Shown here: positions 26,798-36,209 of the stretch, one piece after another
Position numbering within the stretch: position 1 is the first letter of the stretch
How the letters are laid out: each line of letters starts with the position of its first letter
Origin: Paraferrimonas sedimenticola
Lineage (GTDB): Bacteria > Pseudomonadota > Gammaproteobacteria > Enterobacterales > Shewanellaceae
Assembly (NCBI RefSeq): GCF_002282855.1
Contig: NZ_NRIR01000007.1
Location: 186,001 to 250,000, forward strand
Reading direction: 5' to 3'
Length of the DNA: 64,000 nt
Notes under the pieces: model-generated
What the model was told of the DNA's origin: nothing
Database searches by the model: none
The model's input: the letters and a program-made list of their open reading frames with translations, nothing else
Program-made: the position numbers and the translations under genes

Positions 26798-27715
26798 CTA
26801 TACACTGATTGGAAGGTAATGATCGCTAAGCAACACGATGAACAGCGCCATCAGATGCACAATAGAGAACTTAAACAAACCGAAGGCGTGTTTGGGATTG
26901 TCCTGATACTTAAGCTGCCAAGCCTTGTAGATAAACATCCCCGACAACACGCTTGAGCCAACCAAATAGAGGTTGCCGCTCATACCTACCAAAACCGGCA
27001 GCAAACACACGACGCCCAATAGTAGGGAGTACAAGAACACCGCGGTTTTGGTAAAGCTAATGCCGTGGGTTACCGGCAGCATGGGTACGCCCACTTTGGC
27101 GTAATCGTCACGACGGTGGATCGCCAGCGCCCAAAAATGGGGCGGCGTCCAAACAAAGATGATCATCACTAGCAACCAAGCATGGCCATGCCACTCGTTG
27201 GTCACCGCGGTCCAACCTAGCAGCGGCGGCATCGCACCGGCCAAACCACCAATAACAATGTTTTGCGGGGTCGCGCGTTTTAAGTAACTGGTGTAGATAA
27301 CCGCGTAGCCAACCAAGCTAGCGGCGGTTAACCAGGCGGTCAGTGGATTGACCAAAGCGTACAGCATGATAAAGCCTGCCCCGGTTAATAGGCAGGCAAA
27401 CACTACAGCTTTACCCACGGTCACCTTGCCCTCAGGCAATGGGCGCTTGTGAGTACGCGCCATAATCGCGTCGATGCGACGGTCAATTACGTGGTTGAAT
27501 GCGGCCGCGGCACCGGACATGGCGCCAATACCCACTAAGCCAAATACCAGCTTATCCAGCGGCACAGCTCCTGGCACAGCTAGGCACATGCCAACGACTA
27601 CCGTTAGTAGCATTAAGGCCACCACCTTGGGCTTGGTCATTTCTAAGTAATCCCGCCAAGGTAGGCTGAATGTCATGCTTGGCGCTACAGCGCTAGATTG
27701 CAGAGTTTTAGCCAT
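26798..27715 (-). CDS. ctaB: protohaem IX farnesyltransferase (haem O synthase)
   Basis: CtaB (also CyoE) transfers a farnesyl group to haem B to make haem O, the precursor of haem A in the oxidase. The 305-residue membrane protein has the UbiA-family polyprenyl sites [21 protein letters not shown] (first Asp-rich motif) and [17 protein letters not shown] (second). It is preceded by ctaA in the same direction (13 bases) and followed by sco. Confidence 0.95.
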   Translation of the reverse strand: MAKTLQSSAVAPSMTFSLPWRDYLEMTKPKVVALMLLTVVVGMCLAVPGAVPLDKLVFGLVGIGAMSGAAAAFNHVIDRRIDAIMARTHKRPLPEGKVTVGKAVVFACLLTGAGFIMLYALVNPLTAWLTAASLVGYAVIYTSYLKRATPQNIVIGGLAGAMPPLLGWTAVTNEWHGHAWLLVMIIFVWTPPHFWALAIHRRDDYAKVGVPMLPVTHGISFTKTAVFLYSLLLGVVCLLPVLVGMSGNLYLVGSSVLSGMFIYKAWQLKYQDNPKHAFGLFKFSIVHLMALFIVLLSDHYLPISV

Positions 27716-27728
27716 GAGGCCTCCTTGC

Positions 27729-28724
27729 TTAGGCTTTACGCCAACTGAGATAGTTAATCAGAACCAATGAGAGCAGCAGTAACGCCGCTCCGCCGTTGTG
27801 AGCCACCGCAACCGCTAGCGGTAGTTGCCATACGATGTTGCTAACACCCAGACCAAATTGAACCACAAGCAGAGCTAGCATCAGCCAGGCTGCCTGACGT
27901 ACTAGCGGATTTTGGCAGGCACGCAGCATGCGCCAACCCAACAGCAGTAACACCAGACTGACCACCACAGCACCAACGCGATGACTGATGTGTACTGTCA
28001 TGCGCGCGCTGTAATCCATCACCCCAAACTCGTAACTGTCGTGCTCGCCGGATGGCAGTGAAAAGGCCTCAGCGAAATTTAAACGCTCGCGCCAATTGCC
28101 CTCACACATGGGGAGCTCGGTACAGGCAGTAGCGGCGTAGTTAGCCGAAGTCCAGCCGCCGAGCATGATTTGTCCTACCAAGAGCACCAAGGCCAGGCTT
28201 GCCAGAGGTGCTAGTGCTTTTAGGGCAGGCTCTTGTAGGCTGCTCTCGCTCATTTGGCGGCGCAGCCACCACAAGAACAGCAAGCTAAATACGGTAAACC
28301 CGCCCAGTAAGTGCGCCATTACCACTTGCGGCAACAGCTTCATGGTGACTGTCCAAGCGCCTAAAGCCCCTTGAAAGCACACCAAGGCAAAAAGAGTCGT
28401 GGCGAGTTTGGACTGGGTTTTGTGGCCCAGTTTCTTTTGGCGCAGTGAGTGCACCATTAACAACAAAATGGTCAAACCCAGCCCCGAGGCGATATAGCGG
28501 TGGATCATCTCGAGCCAGCCTTTGTATGCTTCCACCGGGCGCTCGGGAAACGCCGCTTCAGCCGCTTGCACATGCTCAGCCTGAGTGGGCACGGTGACAA
28601 AACCATAGCAACCGGGCCAATCCGGGCAGCCCAAACCCGCGTCTTCCAATCGAGTAAAGGCCCCCATTAGAATTACGCAGATCGCCAGGCCTAAAGAGAA
28701 CACTAAACCGCGATTAATACTCAT
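27729..28724 (-). CDS. ctaA: haem A synthase (COX15/CtaA family)
   Basis: CtaA oxidises the C8 methyl of haem O to the formyl group of haem A. The 331-residue protein has about eight membrane segments and family signatures: [20 protein letters not shown] at the N-terminus, [12 protein letters not shown] (haem-ligand His) and [14 protein letters not shown] (second-half His pair). The cysteine pair in [12 protein letters not shown] is typical of the longer CtaA class. The gene lies in the operon between the unknown small gene and ctaB. Confidence 0.94.
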   Translation of the reverse strand: MSINRGLVFSLGLAICVILMGAFTRLEDAGLGCPDWPGCYGFVTVPTQAEHVQAAEAAFPERPVEAYKGWLEMIHRYIASGLGLTILLLMVHSLRQKKLGHKTQSKLATTLFALVCFQGALGAWTVTMKLLPQVVMAHLLGGFTVFSLLFLWWLRRQMSESSLQEPALKALAPLASLALVLLVGQIMLGGWTSANYAATACTELPMCEGNWRERLNFAEAFSLPSGEHDSYEFGVMDYSARMTVHISHRVGAVVVSLVLLLLGWRMLRACQNPLVRQAAWLMLALLVVQFGLGVSNIVWQLPLAVAVAHNGGAALLLLSLVLINYLSWRKA

Positions 28725-28728
28725 AGCC

Positions 28729-29268
28729 CTAGCCCACCTTGCTCATTTTTAGGAGCTTTTTGACATCCAAAAAGCGCTCGCGCGAATTGCGAGCTTGCTC
28801 GCTTTTAAGCCCTTGCTGGTCATAACTCAGCACCCAGTTACCAAGAGGATCGACAATCGCGCTATCACCCAAGCCAATCGGCATTTGCGCGGGATGTTCG
28901 GCCAAGATAAAGCCTGAATCGCGCAAGGTCTGGCGGGTCTGTGGCGCCATCGCACTTGGCACCAACACCACAGGCTCTACGCGCTCGTTTAAGCGTCCCA
29001 AAGCGGTAATTGAGTTGGCCAACAAGGTGAGATCGGCCTGACACACTTGTAGGCACTGCTCGGGGTGGGCGTAGACCAACTGCCATTTGCCTGGGCTTGG
29101 ATTTTCCAACGCCATGTCTTGGTAGCTCTGAGCTTCAATCAATTGACCGTGATTGGTGACACCGCCTTGATACCACTCTTGGCTCAAAAACAGCTTGGCC
29201 ACGCCCACGGGCAACAAAAAGGCCAATACAATCAATAAAAAGGTCTTTTGGTGAGGTTGGATGCTCAT
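28729..29268 (-). CDS. conserved oxidase-cluster membrane-anchored protein of unknown function
   Basis: This 179-residue protein has one N-terminal membrane segment (about residues 10-28, FLLIVLAFLLPVGVAKLFL) and a periplasmic domain with GKWQLVYAHPEQCLQVCQADL. That places a Cys pair (CLQVC) where Sco-like thioredoxin folds carry theirs, although the surrounding CxxxC context differs. Such genes commonly sit between SURF1 and ctaA in gammaproteobacterial cox clusters and are presumed assembly factors. The ATG at 29268 overlaps the SURF1 stop by 4 bases (ATGA); the longer open frame lies inside the SURF1 gene and is rejected. Confidence 0.8.
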   Translation of the reverse strand: MSIQPHQKTFLLIVLAFLLPVGVAKLFLSQEWYQGGVTNHGQLIEAQSYQDMALENPSPGKWQLVYAHPEQCLQVCQADLTLLANSITALGRLNERVEPVVLVPSAMAPQTRQTLRDSGFILAEHPAQMPIGLGDSAIVDPLGNWVLSYDQQGLKSEQARNSRERFLDVKKLLKMSKVG

Positions 29269-30011
29269 GCTAACTCCTTGTGGGCAAACCATTGGCGGTA
29301 ACCAAAAATAGACGCCACAACTGCGAGCACGCTTGCCATGGTAAACCACTGAATGGCATAACCTTTGTGCTTTTGGGGCGGCATCACTTGGGCTTGATAA
29401 TTTGGGGTGAGACTCAGCGCTTCGATTTCTTTTAGCTGAACCAAATAGGGTGATAGTTCCAATTCCGACTGGGCGGCAATGGCGTCGATTTGCAGCGCTT
29501 GAATGCGCTTGGGCCAACCTGCTTCGGCAGCGAGTTCAGCGTTAAAACGATTGCTGTGGGGGCGGTACAAACGGCCTTGAATATGTTGCTCGACGCTAAG
29601 GGTTGGAAGCTCGGGAAGCGTACGACGAGCTTTATCCCCCTCAACAAAGCCAAGATCTAACAGCACCCCTTGGCGATAGCCAACGTCCAATAGCGCCAAC
29701 CAGCGATAGCCGACCTTGCCGTCATACACTTGGTTGTCCAACAACCAGTAGGATTGATTTTGAAGACGACCACTCAAGCGCACCGAATAGCCTTGCCAAT
29801 CGCCTTGTTGCCACAGCTTGGTGGCGTCTAAGGGCTCGGCCTGCTGCGCGGCTTGTAAGCGTTCAAGGTTTTGAGTTGCCGCTTCAAAGCGAGACAGCTG
29901 CCAAAATCCCAGCTTGACCATCAGCCCAAACAAGGACAGAGTAAATCCAACAAACATCCATAAGCGGATGCTTTTAAAAGGATTTTGAATGCTGGTATTC
30001 AAACTACTCAT
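29265..30011 (-). CDS. SURF1-family cytochrome oxidase assembly protein
   Basis: SURF1 assists haem A insertion into oxidase subunit I. The 248-residue protein has the two end membrane segments of the family (about residues 16-34 and 222-240), the N-terminal FWQLSRFEA after the first segment, the central RLSGRLQNQSYWLLDNQVY and the C-terminal HKGYAIQWFTMA. An open frame extends upstream but runs antisense through the DUF2909 gene. The ATG at 30011 overlaps that gene's start by 23 bases; a TTG at 30002 is an alternative. Confidence 0.87.
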   Translation of the reverse strand: MSSLNTSIQNPFKSIRLWMFVGFTLSLFGLMVKLGFWQLSRFEAATQNLERLQAAQQAEPLDATKLWQQGDWQGYSVRLSGRLQNQSYWLLDNQVYDGKVGYRWLALLDVGYRQGVLLDLGFVEGDKARRTLPELPTLSVEQHIQGRLYRPHSNRFNAELAAEAGWPKRIQALQIDAIAAQSELELSPYLVQLKEIEALSLTPNYQAQVMPPQKHKGYAIQWFTMASVLAVVASIFGYRQWFAHKELA

Positions 30012-30198
30012 TATTGGCTTACTACTCGTCATTGTTTTCAGTCTTGGGCAAGCGCTATTTGCAATGCTCAAGGGAAACCGCAACCACTCCATGACGCGCC
30101 ATTTGGGACGGCGGGTGGCCTTTTCGGCCGTGGTTATATTGTTATTGTTATTGGCCATGGCGCTGGGCTTAGTTCAGCCCAACCCACGGCCATATTAG
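29989..30198 (+). CDS. twin-transmembrane protein (DUF2909 family)
   Basis: This 69-residue protein has two membrane segments (about residues 2-22 and 44-61) joined by a short basic loop (KGNRNHSMTRHLGRR), the pattern of DUF2909 twin-transmembrane proteins that recur in cox clusters. AAGGA precedes the ATG. It is the only plus-strand gene inside the minus-strand oxidase operon. Its start overlaps the SURF1 start and its stop is 7 bases from the coxC stop, so it is almost entirely antisense to the operon transcript. Role unknown, presumably oxidase assembly. Confidence 0.78.
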   Translation: MLVFKLLIIGLLLVIVFSLGQALFAMLKGNRNHSMTRHLGRRVAFSAVVILLLLLAMALGLVQPNPRPY

Positions 30199-30205
30199 CC
30201 TTGCT

Positions 30206-31081
30206 TTAAAGCACGTACACGAACACGAATAGACACAACCAGACCACGTCAACGAAGTGCCAGTACCAACTGCCCGCTTCAAAGGCGAACTGATTTTCTT
30301 TGTCGAAGTGCCCTTTGAGCACTCTGAAGAACAGGATAATCAGAATGATGGTGCCCAGAGTCACGTGCAGACCGTGAAACCCGGTGAGCAAGAAGAAAGT
30401 GTTGCCATACACGCCAGAGGCCAGTGTCAGTCCCATTTCGCGGTAGGCGTATACATACTCTTCGGCCTGCAAGGCCAAGAACACAATACCCAGCAAAATA
30501 GTGATACCTAACCAAGCGGTAAGGACTCCGCGTTTCCCCTTATCCAGCGCGGTATGCGCCACGTGCAGAGTGATGGAGGACACCACCAGAATAATGGTGT
30601 TGTATAGCGGTAAACCCTGCCACGGCATGGCTTCAGTGGTGGTACCATCCGGCGTTTTCAGCAAAGGCCACATTGCCTCAAAGCCCGGCCACAGCACCTC
30701 GTTGGTCATGGCGTTGTTACTCGCCCCACCCAACCAAGGCACAGCGATCATTCGCGCATAGAACAGAGCGCCAAAGAAGGCGGCGAAGAACATCACCTCA
30801 GAGAAGATGAACCAGCTCATACCCTGTCGGAACGAGCGGTCCATTTGCGCCGAGTACATGCCACCCATCGACTCGTCGATGACGTTTCTAAACCAACCCA
30901 CCAACATAAAGATAATAGTGGCGATACCGGCCAGCAGAATGTAGCCGCCAAAGCCTTCGCCAGTGCCAAGATTTTGCACATAGCTACCGGCTCCAAAAGC
31001 GATTAGGAACAAACCCACAGCGCCAACAATTGGCCAAGGGCTTTGCTCGGGTACGTAATAGACTTGTGTTTTTTCAGTCAT
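30206..31081 (-). CDS. coxC: cytochrome c oxidase subunit III
   Basis: Subunit III is the seven-helix accessory subunit of the haem-copper oxidase, keeping proton uptake stable. The 291-residue protein has YYVPEQSPWPIVGAVGLFLI at the N-terminus, SEVMFFAAFFGALFYAR, EEYVYAYREMGLTL, GFHGLHVTLGTI and the C-terminal WYWHFVDVVWLCLFVFVYV, all typical. The ATG at 31081 has GGAG seven bases upstream and overlaps ctaG by 8 bases. Confidence 0.95.
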   Translation of the reverse strand: MTEKTQVYYVPEQSPWPIVGAVGLFLIAFGAGSYVQNLGTGEGFGGYILLAGIATIIFMLVGWFRNVIDESMGGMYSAQMDRSFRQGMSWFIFSEVMFFAAFFGALFYARMIAVPWLGGASNNAMTNEVLWPGFEAMWPLLKTPDGTTTEAMPWQGLPLYNTIILVVSSITLHVAHTALDKGKRGVLTAWLGITILLGIVFLALQAEEYVYAYREMGLTLASGVYGNTFFLLTGFHGLHVTLGTIILIILFFRVLKGHFDKENQFAFEAGSWYWHFVDVVWLCLFVFVYVL

Positions 31082-31643
31082 AGTGAGCTCCATTTGCCAC
31101 TTGCGCGGTCAACTGATCACTGATGTTGTAAAGGGTATAAGACAGAGTCAGGGTTTCGATGTCTTTTGGCAGTTGCGGGTCGACAAAGAACACCAAGGGC
31201 AAATCGGCAGTGCCGCCCGCCGCCAGTTGTTGCTGGTTAAAGCAAAAACACTCGGTCTTATTGAGATATAGAGCGGCGGTACCTGGGCTGACCGACGGAA
31301 TGGCCTGCCCTAGAGTGATATCACCGCTTTGGCTGGTGACTTCAAAAGCCACCTGCTTTAGCTCGCCTGGATGCACTGTCATGCGCTTCACCTTGGGCGC
31401 AAAGTCCCAAGGCATGCCCGGTGATACGTGAGCAATAAACTCAACGTTCACCAGACGCGAGGTGTCTACCTCGCCCGCTTGATAGACCGCTGCTTCAGTA
31501 CTGGTTTTGCCGTTGATGCCAGTCCATTCGCAAAACACTTCGTAAAGCGGTACTAGCGCAAATCCAAAACCAAACATGCCAAGGGCCACCAGCAATAGGC
31601 TGACGGTCAATTTTTTGTGTTTGGTTTGGGTGAGCTCAGTCAT
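31074..31643 (-). CDS. ctaG: cytochrome c oxidase assembly protein CtaG/Cox11
   Basis: CtaG (Cox11) inserts copper into the CuB site of subunit I. The 189-residue protein has one N-terminal membrane anchor (about residues 13-33), the phrase GFALVPLYEVFCEWTGINGK, and the copper-binding motif KTECFCFNQQ (Cys-Phe-Cys). The C-terminal DPQLPKDIETLTLSYTLYN is a family signature. Its start codon follows immediately on the coxA stop and its 3' end overlaps coxC by 8 bases, so the three are translated in series. Confidence 0.95.
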   Translation of the reverse strand: MTELTQTKHKKLTVSLLLVALGMFGFGFALVPLYEVFCEWTGINGKTSTEAAVYQAGEVDTSRLVNVEFIAHVSPGMPWDFAPKVKRMTVHPGELKQVAFEVTSQSGDITLGQAIPSVSPGTAALYLNKTECFCFNQQQLAAGGTADLPLVFFVDPQLPKDIETLTLSYTLYNISDQLTAQVANGAHYD

Positions 31644-33251
31644 CTACTTCACCTGCGGAGGCGTGGTAAAGCTGTGGTACGGCGCTGGACTTGGCAGAGT
31701 CCACTCAAGACCCTCAGCACCTTCCCAAGGTTTACTTGGGGCTTTCTCACCGCCGCGAATACACTTGATCACCACCGCCAAGAAAATGAGCTGCGAAAGA
31801 CCAAAGGCAAAACCACCGATCGACACGATTTGGTTAATATCGGCAAATTGCAGCGCATAATCAGGAATACGACGGGGCATGCCCGCCAGTCCCAAAAAGT
31901 GCATTGGGAAGAAGAGCACGTTGACCGAAATCAGCGAGCACCAAAAGTGCCACTTAGCCAAACCTTCGTCGTACATGTTGCCGGTCCATTTCGGCAGCCA
32001 GTAATAGGCGGCGGCCATAATCGAGAAGATAGCCCCGGTTACCAGTACATAGTGGAAATGCGCCACCACAAAGTAGGTGTCGTGGTACTGGAAGTCCACT
32101 GGCGTAATCGCCAGCATCAAGCCAGAGAAACCACCGATTGTGAACAGTATGATGAAGGCCAGTGAGAACATCATAGGCACTTCAAAGGTCATCGAACCAC
32201 GCCACATAGTAGCTACCCAGTTAAACACCTTCACGCCGGTCGGAACTGCAATCAACATGGTGCAATACATGAAGAAGAGCTCCGCCGCCACCGGCATCCC
32301 GGTGGTAAACATATGGTGCGCCCAAACTAGGAAGGACAAAATCGCGATACTGGCGGTGGCGTAAACCATGGAGGCATAGCCAAACAATGGCTTACGGGCG
32401 AACGCCGGTACAATCGCTGAGATAATGCCGAAGCTCGGCAGAATCATGATGTACACCTCTGGGTGTCCAAAGAACCAGAAAATATGCTGGAACAACACAG
32501 GATCACCACCACCAGCGGCATCAAAGAAGCTAGTGCCGAAGTACTTATCGGTTAGCACCATGGTGACCACGCCCGCCAGTACTGGCATCACTGCGATCAA
32601 CAAGAAGGCAGTAATCAACCAAGTCCACACAAACAGAGGCAACTTCATCCAGGTCATACCCGGAGCACGCATGTTCACAATGGTCACAATCACGTTGATG
32701 GCACCCATGATTGAACTGATACCCATGATGTGCACAGCAAACACAAATAAAGCGGTGCTATCTGGGCTGTAGGTAGTCGATAGAGGTGCGTAGAAAGTCC
32801 AACCAAAGTTTGGACCGCCGCCTTCCATGAACAAGGACGATAACAGAATGGCGAATGCGAATGGCAGAATCCAAAACGACCAGTTATTCATTCGCGGTAG
32901 CGCCATATCTGGCGCACCAATCATCATAGGGATCAGCCAGTTAGCCAAACCGGTAAAGGCCGGCATTACTGCACCGAACACCATGATAAGACCGTGAACC
33001 GTGGTCATTTGGTTAAAGAAGTTTGGTTCCACCAGCTGCAGGCCTGGCTCAAATAGCTCGGCGCGAATGACCATGGCCATCGCTCCACCTACCAAAAACA
33101 TGATGAAACTGAACCACAAGTACAAAGTACCAATGTCTTTGTGGTTGGTTGTTAGTACCCAACGCATCAGCCCTTTCGCCGGGCCGTGGTGGGCGTCGTG
33201 ATGATCACCGTGCGCCTCGGCTACGGTTTGATCATGAGTCGCTGTACTCAT
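31644..33251 (-). CDS. coxA: cytochrome c oxidase subunit I
   Basis: This is the catalytic subunit holding haem a and the haem a3-CuB site, with 535 residues and 12 membrane segments. The CuB ligands and crosslinked Tyr are in FFGHPEVYIMILP, the His pair in WAHHMFTTGM, and the haem ligands in HDTYFVVAHFHYVL. The D-channel entry is in MIGAPDMALPRMNNWSFW, so it is an A-family oxidase. The N-terminal tail is His-rich (HGDHHDAHHG). It lies between coxB (11 bases upstream) and ctaG. Confidence 0.97.
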   Translation of the reverse strand: MSTATHDQTVAEAHGDHHDAHHGPAKGLMRWVLTTNHKDIGTLYLWFSFIMFLVGGAMAMVIRAELFEPGLQLVEPNFFNQMTTVHGLIMVFGAVMPAFTGLANWLIPMMIGAPDMALPRMNNWSFWILPFAFAILLSSLFMEGGGPNFGWTFYAPLSTTYSPDSTALFVFAVHIMGISSIMGAINVIVTIVNMRAPGMTWMKLPLFVWTWLITAFLLIAVMPVLAGVVTMVLTDKYFGTSFFDAAGGGDPVLFQHIFWFFGHPEVYIMILPSFGIISAIVPAFARKPLFGYASMVYATASIAILSFLVWAHHMFTTGMPVAAELFFMYCTMLIAVPTGVKVFNWVATMWRGSMTFEVPMMFSLAFIILFTIGGFSGLMLAITPVDFQYHDTYFVVAHFHYVLVTGAIFSIMAAAYYWLPKWTGNMYDEGLAKWHFWCSLISVNVLFFPMHFLGLAGMPRRIPDYALQFADINQIVSIGGFAFGLSQLIFLAVVIKCIRGGEKAPSKPWEGAEGLEWTLPSPAPYHSFTTPPQVK

Positions 33252-33262
33252 AATTACGCTCC

Positions 33263-34852
33263 TTATTGCCCGGCCTTAATGGCCTGAATTTCAGCAGGTT
33301 GCACCAACTCGCCAGAGTCATTACCCCAAGCATTACGCTCGTAAGTGACAACAGCAGCGGCATCGGTGTCGGATAACATGGCGCCAAAGGCCATCATGCC
33401 GGTGCCGGCTTTGCCGTTTAGCACAATGTCGATGTGGTCCTTGATATCGCCCTTGATAAGCGGGCTACCCACTAGGGACGGGAACGCAGGCGGCATACCT
33501 TGACCGTTAGGCTGGTGACAAGCAACACATTGGCTCATGTATACCTGTTCACCTTTGGCCATCAGAGCTTCCATGGTCATGTCTTCTAGCGCTTCTTGAG
33601 CTTGCTCGGTTGCTTCGGCGACCGCTGCTCCAGCTGTGGCCACTGCCGCTTCACTAGCGTCAACCACAGCATCTGCTGCTTGCTCGACGGCTTCAGTTGC
33701 AGCTTCGACCGCTTGCGCAGGCGCTGAACCACCGCCGCTAAAGGTCGCAACGTCTGAAGCCTGAATCAAATCGCCTGTGTCATTCCCCCAAGCGTTTCGC
33801 TCGTAGGTCACCACCGCTGCAATCTCTTTGGCACTGATTTGACCGGCAAAGGCCTGCATCGCGGTACCTTCCTGACCATTAACCACGATGTCGATGTGAT
33901 TAGAGATGTCGCCTAGGATGTATGGCGATTTGAGTAGACTTGGGAATACCCCTTGAAGACCTGCACCATTAGGTTGGTGACAAGCGGCACAGCGAGCGAT
34001 ATACACTTGCTCACCCAAAGCCATGGACTCTTCCATGCTCAAAGACTGAGTCAGCGCCGCTTGTGCTTCGGCTTCTGCGGCTGCTGCCGCTTGCTGCTGC
34101 TCGCCCACCCAAACATCAAAGTCGTCTTGGCTAACCGCGTGCACCACGATTGGCATATACCCGTGGTCTTTACCACACAGCTCTGCACACTGACCGCGAT
34201 ACACGCCAGGGTCATCAACCACTGTCCAGGCTTCGTTAATAAAGCCTGGGTTGGCGTCCTTTTTAACCGCAAACGCCGGTACCCACCAAGAATGAATAAC
34301 GTCATCTGAGGTCATCAAGAAGCGGACTTTCTTACCGGTTGGGATAACCAAAGGCTTATCCACTTCCAATAAGTAGTGTTCACCTTTTGCCTCAGCACCC
34401 TTGATTTGCTCTTGAGTGGTGGCCAGAAGGCTGAAGAATTCAATGTCTTGGTCAAAGTATTTGTAGTGCCATTTCCACTGGGAACCAGTCACTTGAATGG
34501 TGATATCCGAGTTGGAAGGATCTTCCATGGCAATTAGGGTTTTGGTGGCTGGGATGGCCATACCGACCAAGATCAAAAAAGGCACTATAGTCCAAATCAC
34601 TTCGACCTTAGTGCTTTCATGGAACTTAGCGGCTACCGCCCCTTTGGATTTTCGGTGGGCCCACATTGAGTAGAACATGGCCCCAAATACGATGACACCG
34701 ATCGCACAACAGATGTAGAAAATGGTCATGTGCAGGTCGTAGACCTGTTGACTGATTTCAGTTGCACCTGGTGTTAGGTTCAATGGCGATTCAGCAGCCA
34801 TTGTTGACGGTACGCATAACAACGCCGCCAACCAACACAAGATTCGCGTCAC
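33263..34852 (-). CDS. coxB: cytochrome c oxidase subunit II with two fused cytochrome c domains
   Basis: Subunit II takes electrons from cytochrome c through its CuA centre. The 529-residue protein has a signal peptide, two membrane segments (about 43-63 and 88-106) and a CuA domain with ligands His187, Cys222, Cys226, His230 and Met233 (QCAELCGKDHGYM). Most subunit II proteins stop or carry one haem c; this one carries two, CAACH at 288-292 and CVACH at 442-446. The two domains (about 279-368 and 433-522) are about 60% identical by hand count, joined by an Ala-rich helical linker (373-424). It is first in the cox operon. Confidence 0.95.
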   Translation of the reverse strand: MTRILCWLAALLCVPSTMAAESPLNLTPGATEISQQVYDLHMTIFYICCAIGVIVFGAMFYSMWAHRKSKGAVAAKFHESTKVEVIWTIVPFLILVGMAIPATKTLIAMEDPSNSDITIQVTGSQWKWHYKYFDQDIEFFSLLATTQEQIKGAEAKGEHYLLEVDKPLVIPTGKKVRFLMTSDDVIHSWWVPAFAVKKDANPGFINEAWTVVDDPGVYRGQCAELCGKDHGYMPIVVHAVSQDDFDVWVGEQQQAAAAAEAEAQAALTQSLSMEESMALGEQVYIARCAACHQPNGAGLQGVFPSLLKSPYILGDISNHIDIVVNGQEGTAMQAFAGQISAKEIAAVVTYERNAWGNDTGDLIQASDVATFSGGGSAPAQAVEAATEAVEQAADAVVDASEAAVATAGAAVAEATEQAQEALEDMTMEALMAKGEQVYMSQCVACHQPNGQGMPPAFPSLVGSPLIKGDIKDHIDIVLNGKAGTGMMAFGAMLSDTDAAAVVTYERNAWGNDSGELVQPAEIQAIKAGQ

Positions 34853-34924
34853 AAGCTGACTCCTTTCATTTAGTGCCGAAGCACAAAATAGGCAAATTTA
34901 CCGCTAAAGGATTCAAGAATGCAT

Positions 34925-35014
34925 CGTGTCTATAACACGGACCTCGCACCTACTGCTGAATGTATTTTTATTGGTGTTTCACTTTTAACCTAACACGAAT
35001 GTGATCTGAATCAA
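34925..35014 (-). promoter_or_regulatory. candidate control sites upstream of the cox operon
   Basis: The 226-base gap between coxB and sulA holds two palindromes. CGTGT-CTATA-ACACG spans 34925-34939, 73 bases upstream of coxB. GTGAT-CTGA-ATCAA spans 35001-35014, one base short of the Fnr consensus TTGAT-N4-ATCAA and also carrying a perfect left half of a Crp site (TGTGA at 35000-35004). Oxygen or carbon control of an oxidase would make sense, but the sites are unverified. Confidence 0.35.
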
Positions 35015-35078
35015 GTTTTAAAAGGAAGGAAAATGCAGCAGCAGGAGGAGAGCCCTGCCACCGCCAGGCATTTCTGAA

Positions 35079-35585
35079 TTAATGCAGAGATTGTGATGAA
35101 TTACTTTTAGAATGAGAGACTTGCGAAATGGCATTGGATGCAGGTAAGTGACCACTCGCATACTCGGGTTGCATCAAGTAAGCCACGGCTTGTGCATTTG
35201 CTGCCGCCAGTTGCAAGCGACGGCTGTCACGCTGGTCCAAACCATTTACCCAGCCAACTACCGCACTACAAGTGCCCGAGGTCAGCGCTTTTTCGATGGC
35301 CCACAGAGCATCGATGTCGTCTTTGGGGTGCACCAGTAAAACCTTGTCGATGGCCACGCCAGCTTCGATGAGCATTTGTTTGTACTGCCATGTGGGCGGC
35401 GCCACCATTACCAACCACTGACCGGCGCGGCTCAGTTGAGCCAGCTTAGACGCGATTTCGGCAAATTCGTCGGCACCCTGATCTTTAACTTGCACATGAT
35501 TGACAACAGGACCTTGGTTGGCGCTATTCGAGTTCGACTTCCACATTCCAGGGTGACGCGGGGCATTACCTAAAAGCTTCTTCAT
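35079..35585 (-). CDS. sulA: SulA-type SOS cell division inhibitor
   Basis: SulA blocks FtsZ polymerisation after DNA damage. The 168-residue protein is of the RecA-like SulA/ImuA fold: [30 protein letters not shown] and [34 protein letters not shown] match SulA well. The family drifts quickly, and placement directly after lexA strengthens the call. ATG 35585 overlaps the lexA stop by 4 bases (ATGA), with GGAG inside lexA, so sulA is read from the LexA-controlled promoter. Confidence 0.87.
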   Translation of the reverse strand: MKKLLGNAPRHPGMWKSNSNSANQGPVVNHVQVKDQGADEFAEIASKLAQLSRAGQWLVMVAPPTWQYKQMLIEAGVAIDKVLLVHPKDDIDALWAIEKALTSGTCSAVVGWVNGLDQRDSRRLQLAAANAQAVAYLMQPEYASGHLPASNAISQVSHSKSNSSQSLH

Positions 35586-36202
35586 AACCATTCTCCATTG
35601 CGAATAACACCCACGGCCAATCCTTCGATAGCGAAGTTCTGACAAGTCAGGTCTACCTTAATTGGGCTCAGTTCATCGTTTTCCGGATGCAACAACACAG
35701 TGCTGCCTTGACGCTCAAATCGTTTCACTGTGACATCTTCGTCGACGCGGGCGACAACCACTTGGCCATTGTTGGCGGTTTGCATCTTGTGCACCGCCAG
35801 CAAGTCACCGTCGAGAATGCCTATGTTTTTCATACTGTCGCCGCTAACTCGCAGCAGAAAGTCTGCGCTTGGTCGGAACATAGACGGGTCAACTTGATAG
35901 TGATTTTCGACGTGCTCTTGCGCCAGAATTGGCTCACCAGCGGCCACTCGACCAATCAGGGGTAGGCCTTGCTCGTCGTTGGCGCTGTCGTCGTGACACA
36001 GGCGAATACCGCGAGAAGTACCAGGCATAATCTCGATGAAACCCTTTTTGGCTAACGCCTTTAAATGCTCCTCTGCGGCGTTGGCACTGCGAAAGCCCAA
36101 AGTCTTAGCAATTTCGGCGCGTGTTGGTGGCATGCCAGTATCCTGAATAGCGACTTTGATCAACTCTAGGATCTCAGCTTGGCGTGGGGTTAAGGGTCTC
36201 AT
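35582..36202 (-). CDS. lexA: SOS repressor LexA
   Basis: LexA represses SOS genes until RecA filaments trigger its self-cleavage. The 206-residue protein has the winged helix ([38 protein letters not shown]), the Ala88-Gly89 cleavage site in GRVAAGEP, and the Ser123/Lys160 dyad ([20 protein letters not shown]). It heads the lexA-sulA operon and has an SOS box 8-23 bases upstream of its start, so it represses itself and sulA. Confidence 0.97.
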   Translation of the reverse strand: MRPLTPRQAEILELIKVAIQDTGMPPTRAEIAKTLGFRSANAAEEHLKALAKKGFIEIMPGTSRGIRLCHDDSANDEQGLPLIGRVAAGEPILAQEHVENHYQVDPSMFRPSADFLLRVSGDSMKNIGILDGDLLAVHKMQTANNGQVVVARVDEDVTVKRFERQGSTVLLHPENDELSPIKVDLTCQNFAIEGLAVGVIRNGEWL

Positions 36203-36209
36203 GTGTTAC

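Noticed and set aside
30012-30158. N-terminal extension of SURF1
   Set aside because: The extra codons are antisense to the DUF2909 gene, are low-complexity (Asn repeats) and precede the family's first membrane segment.
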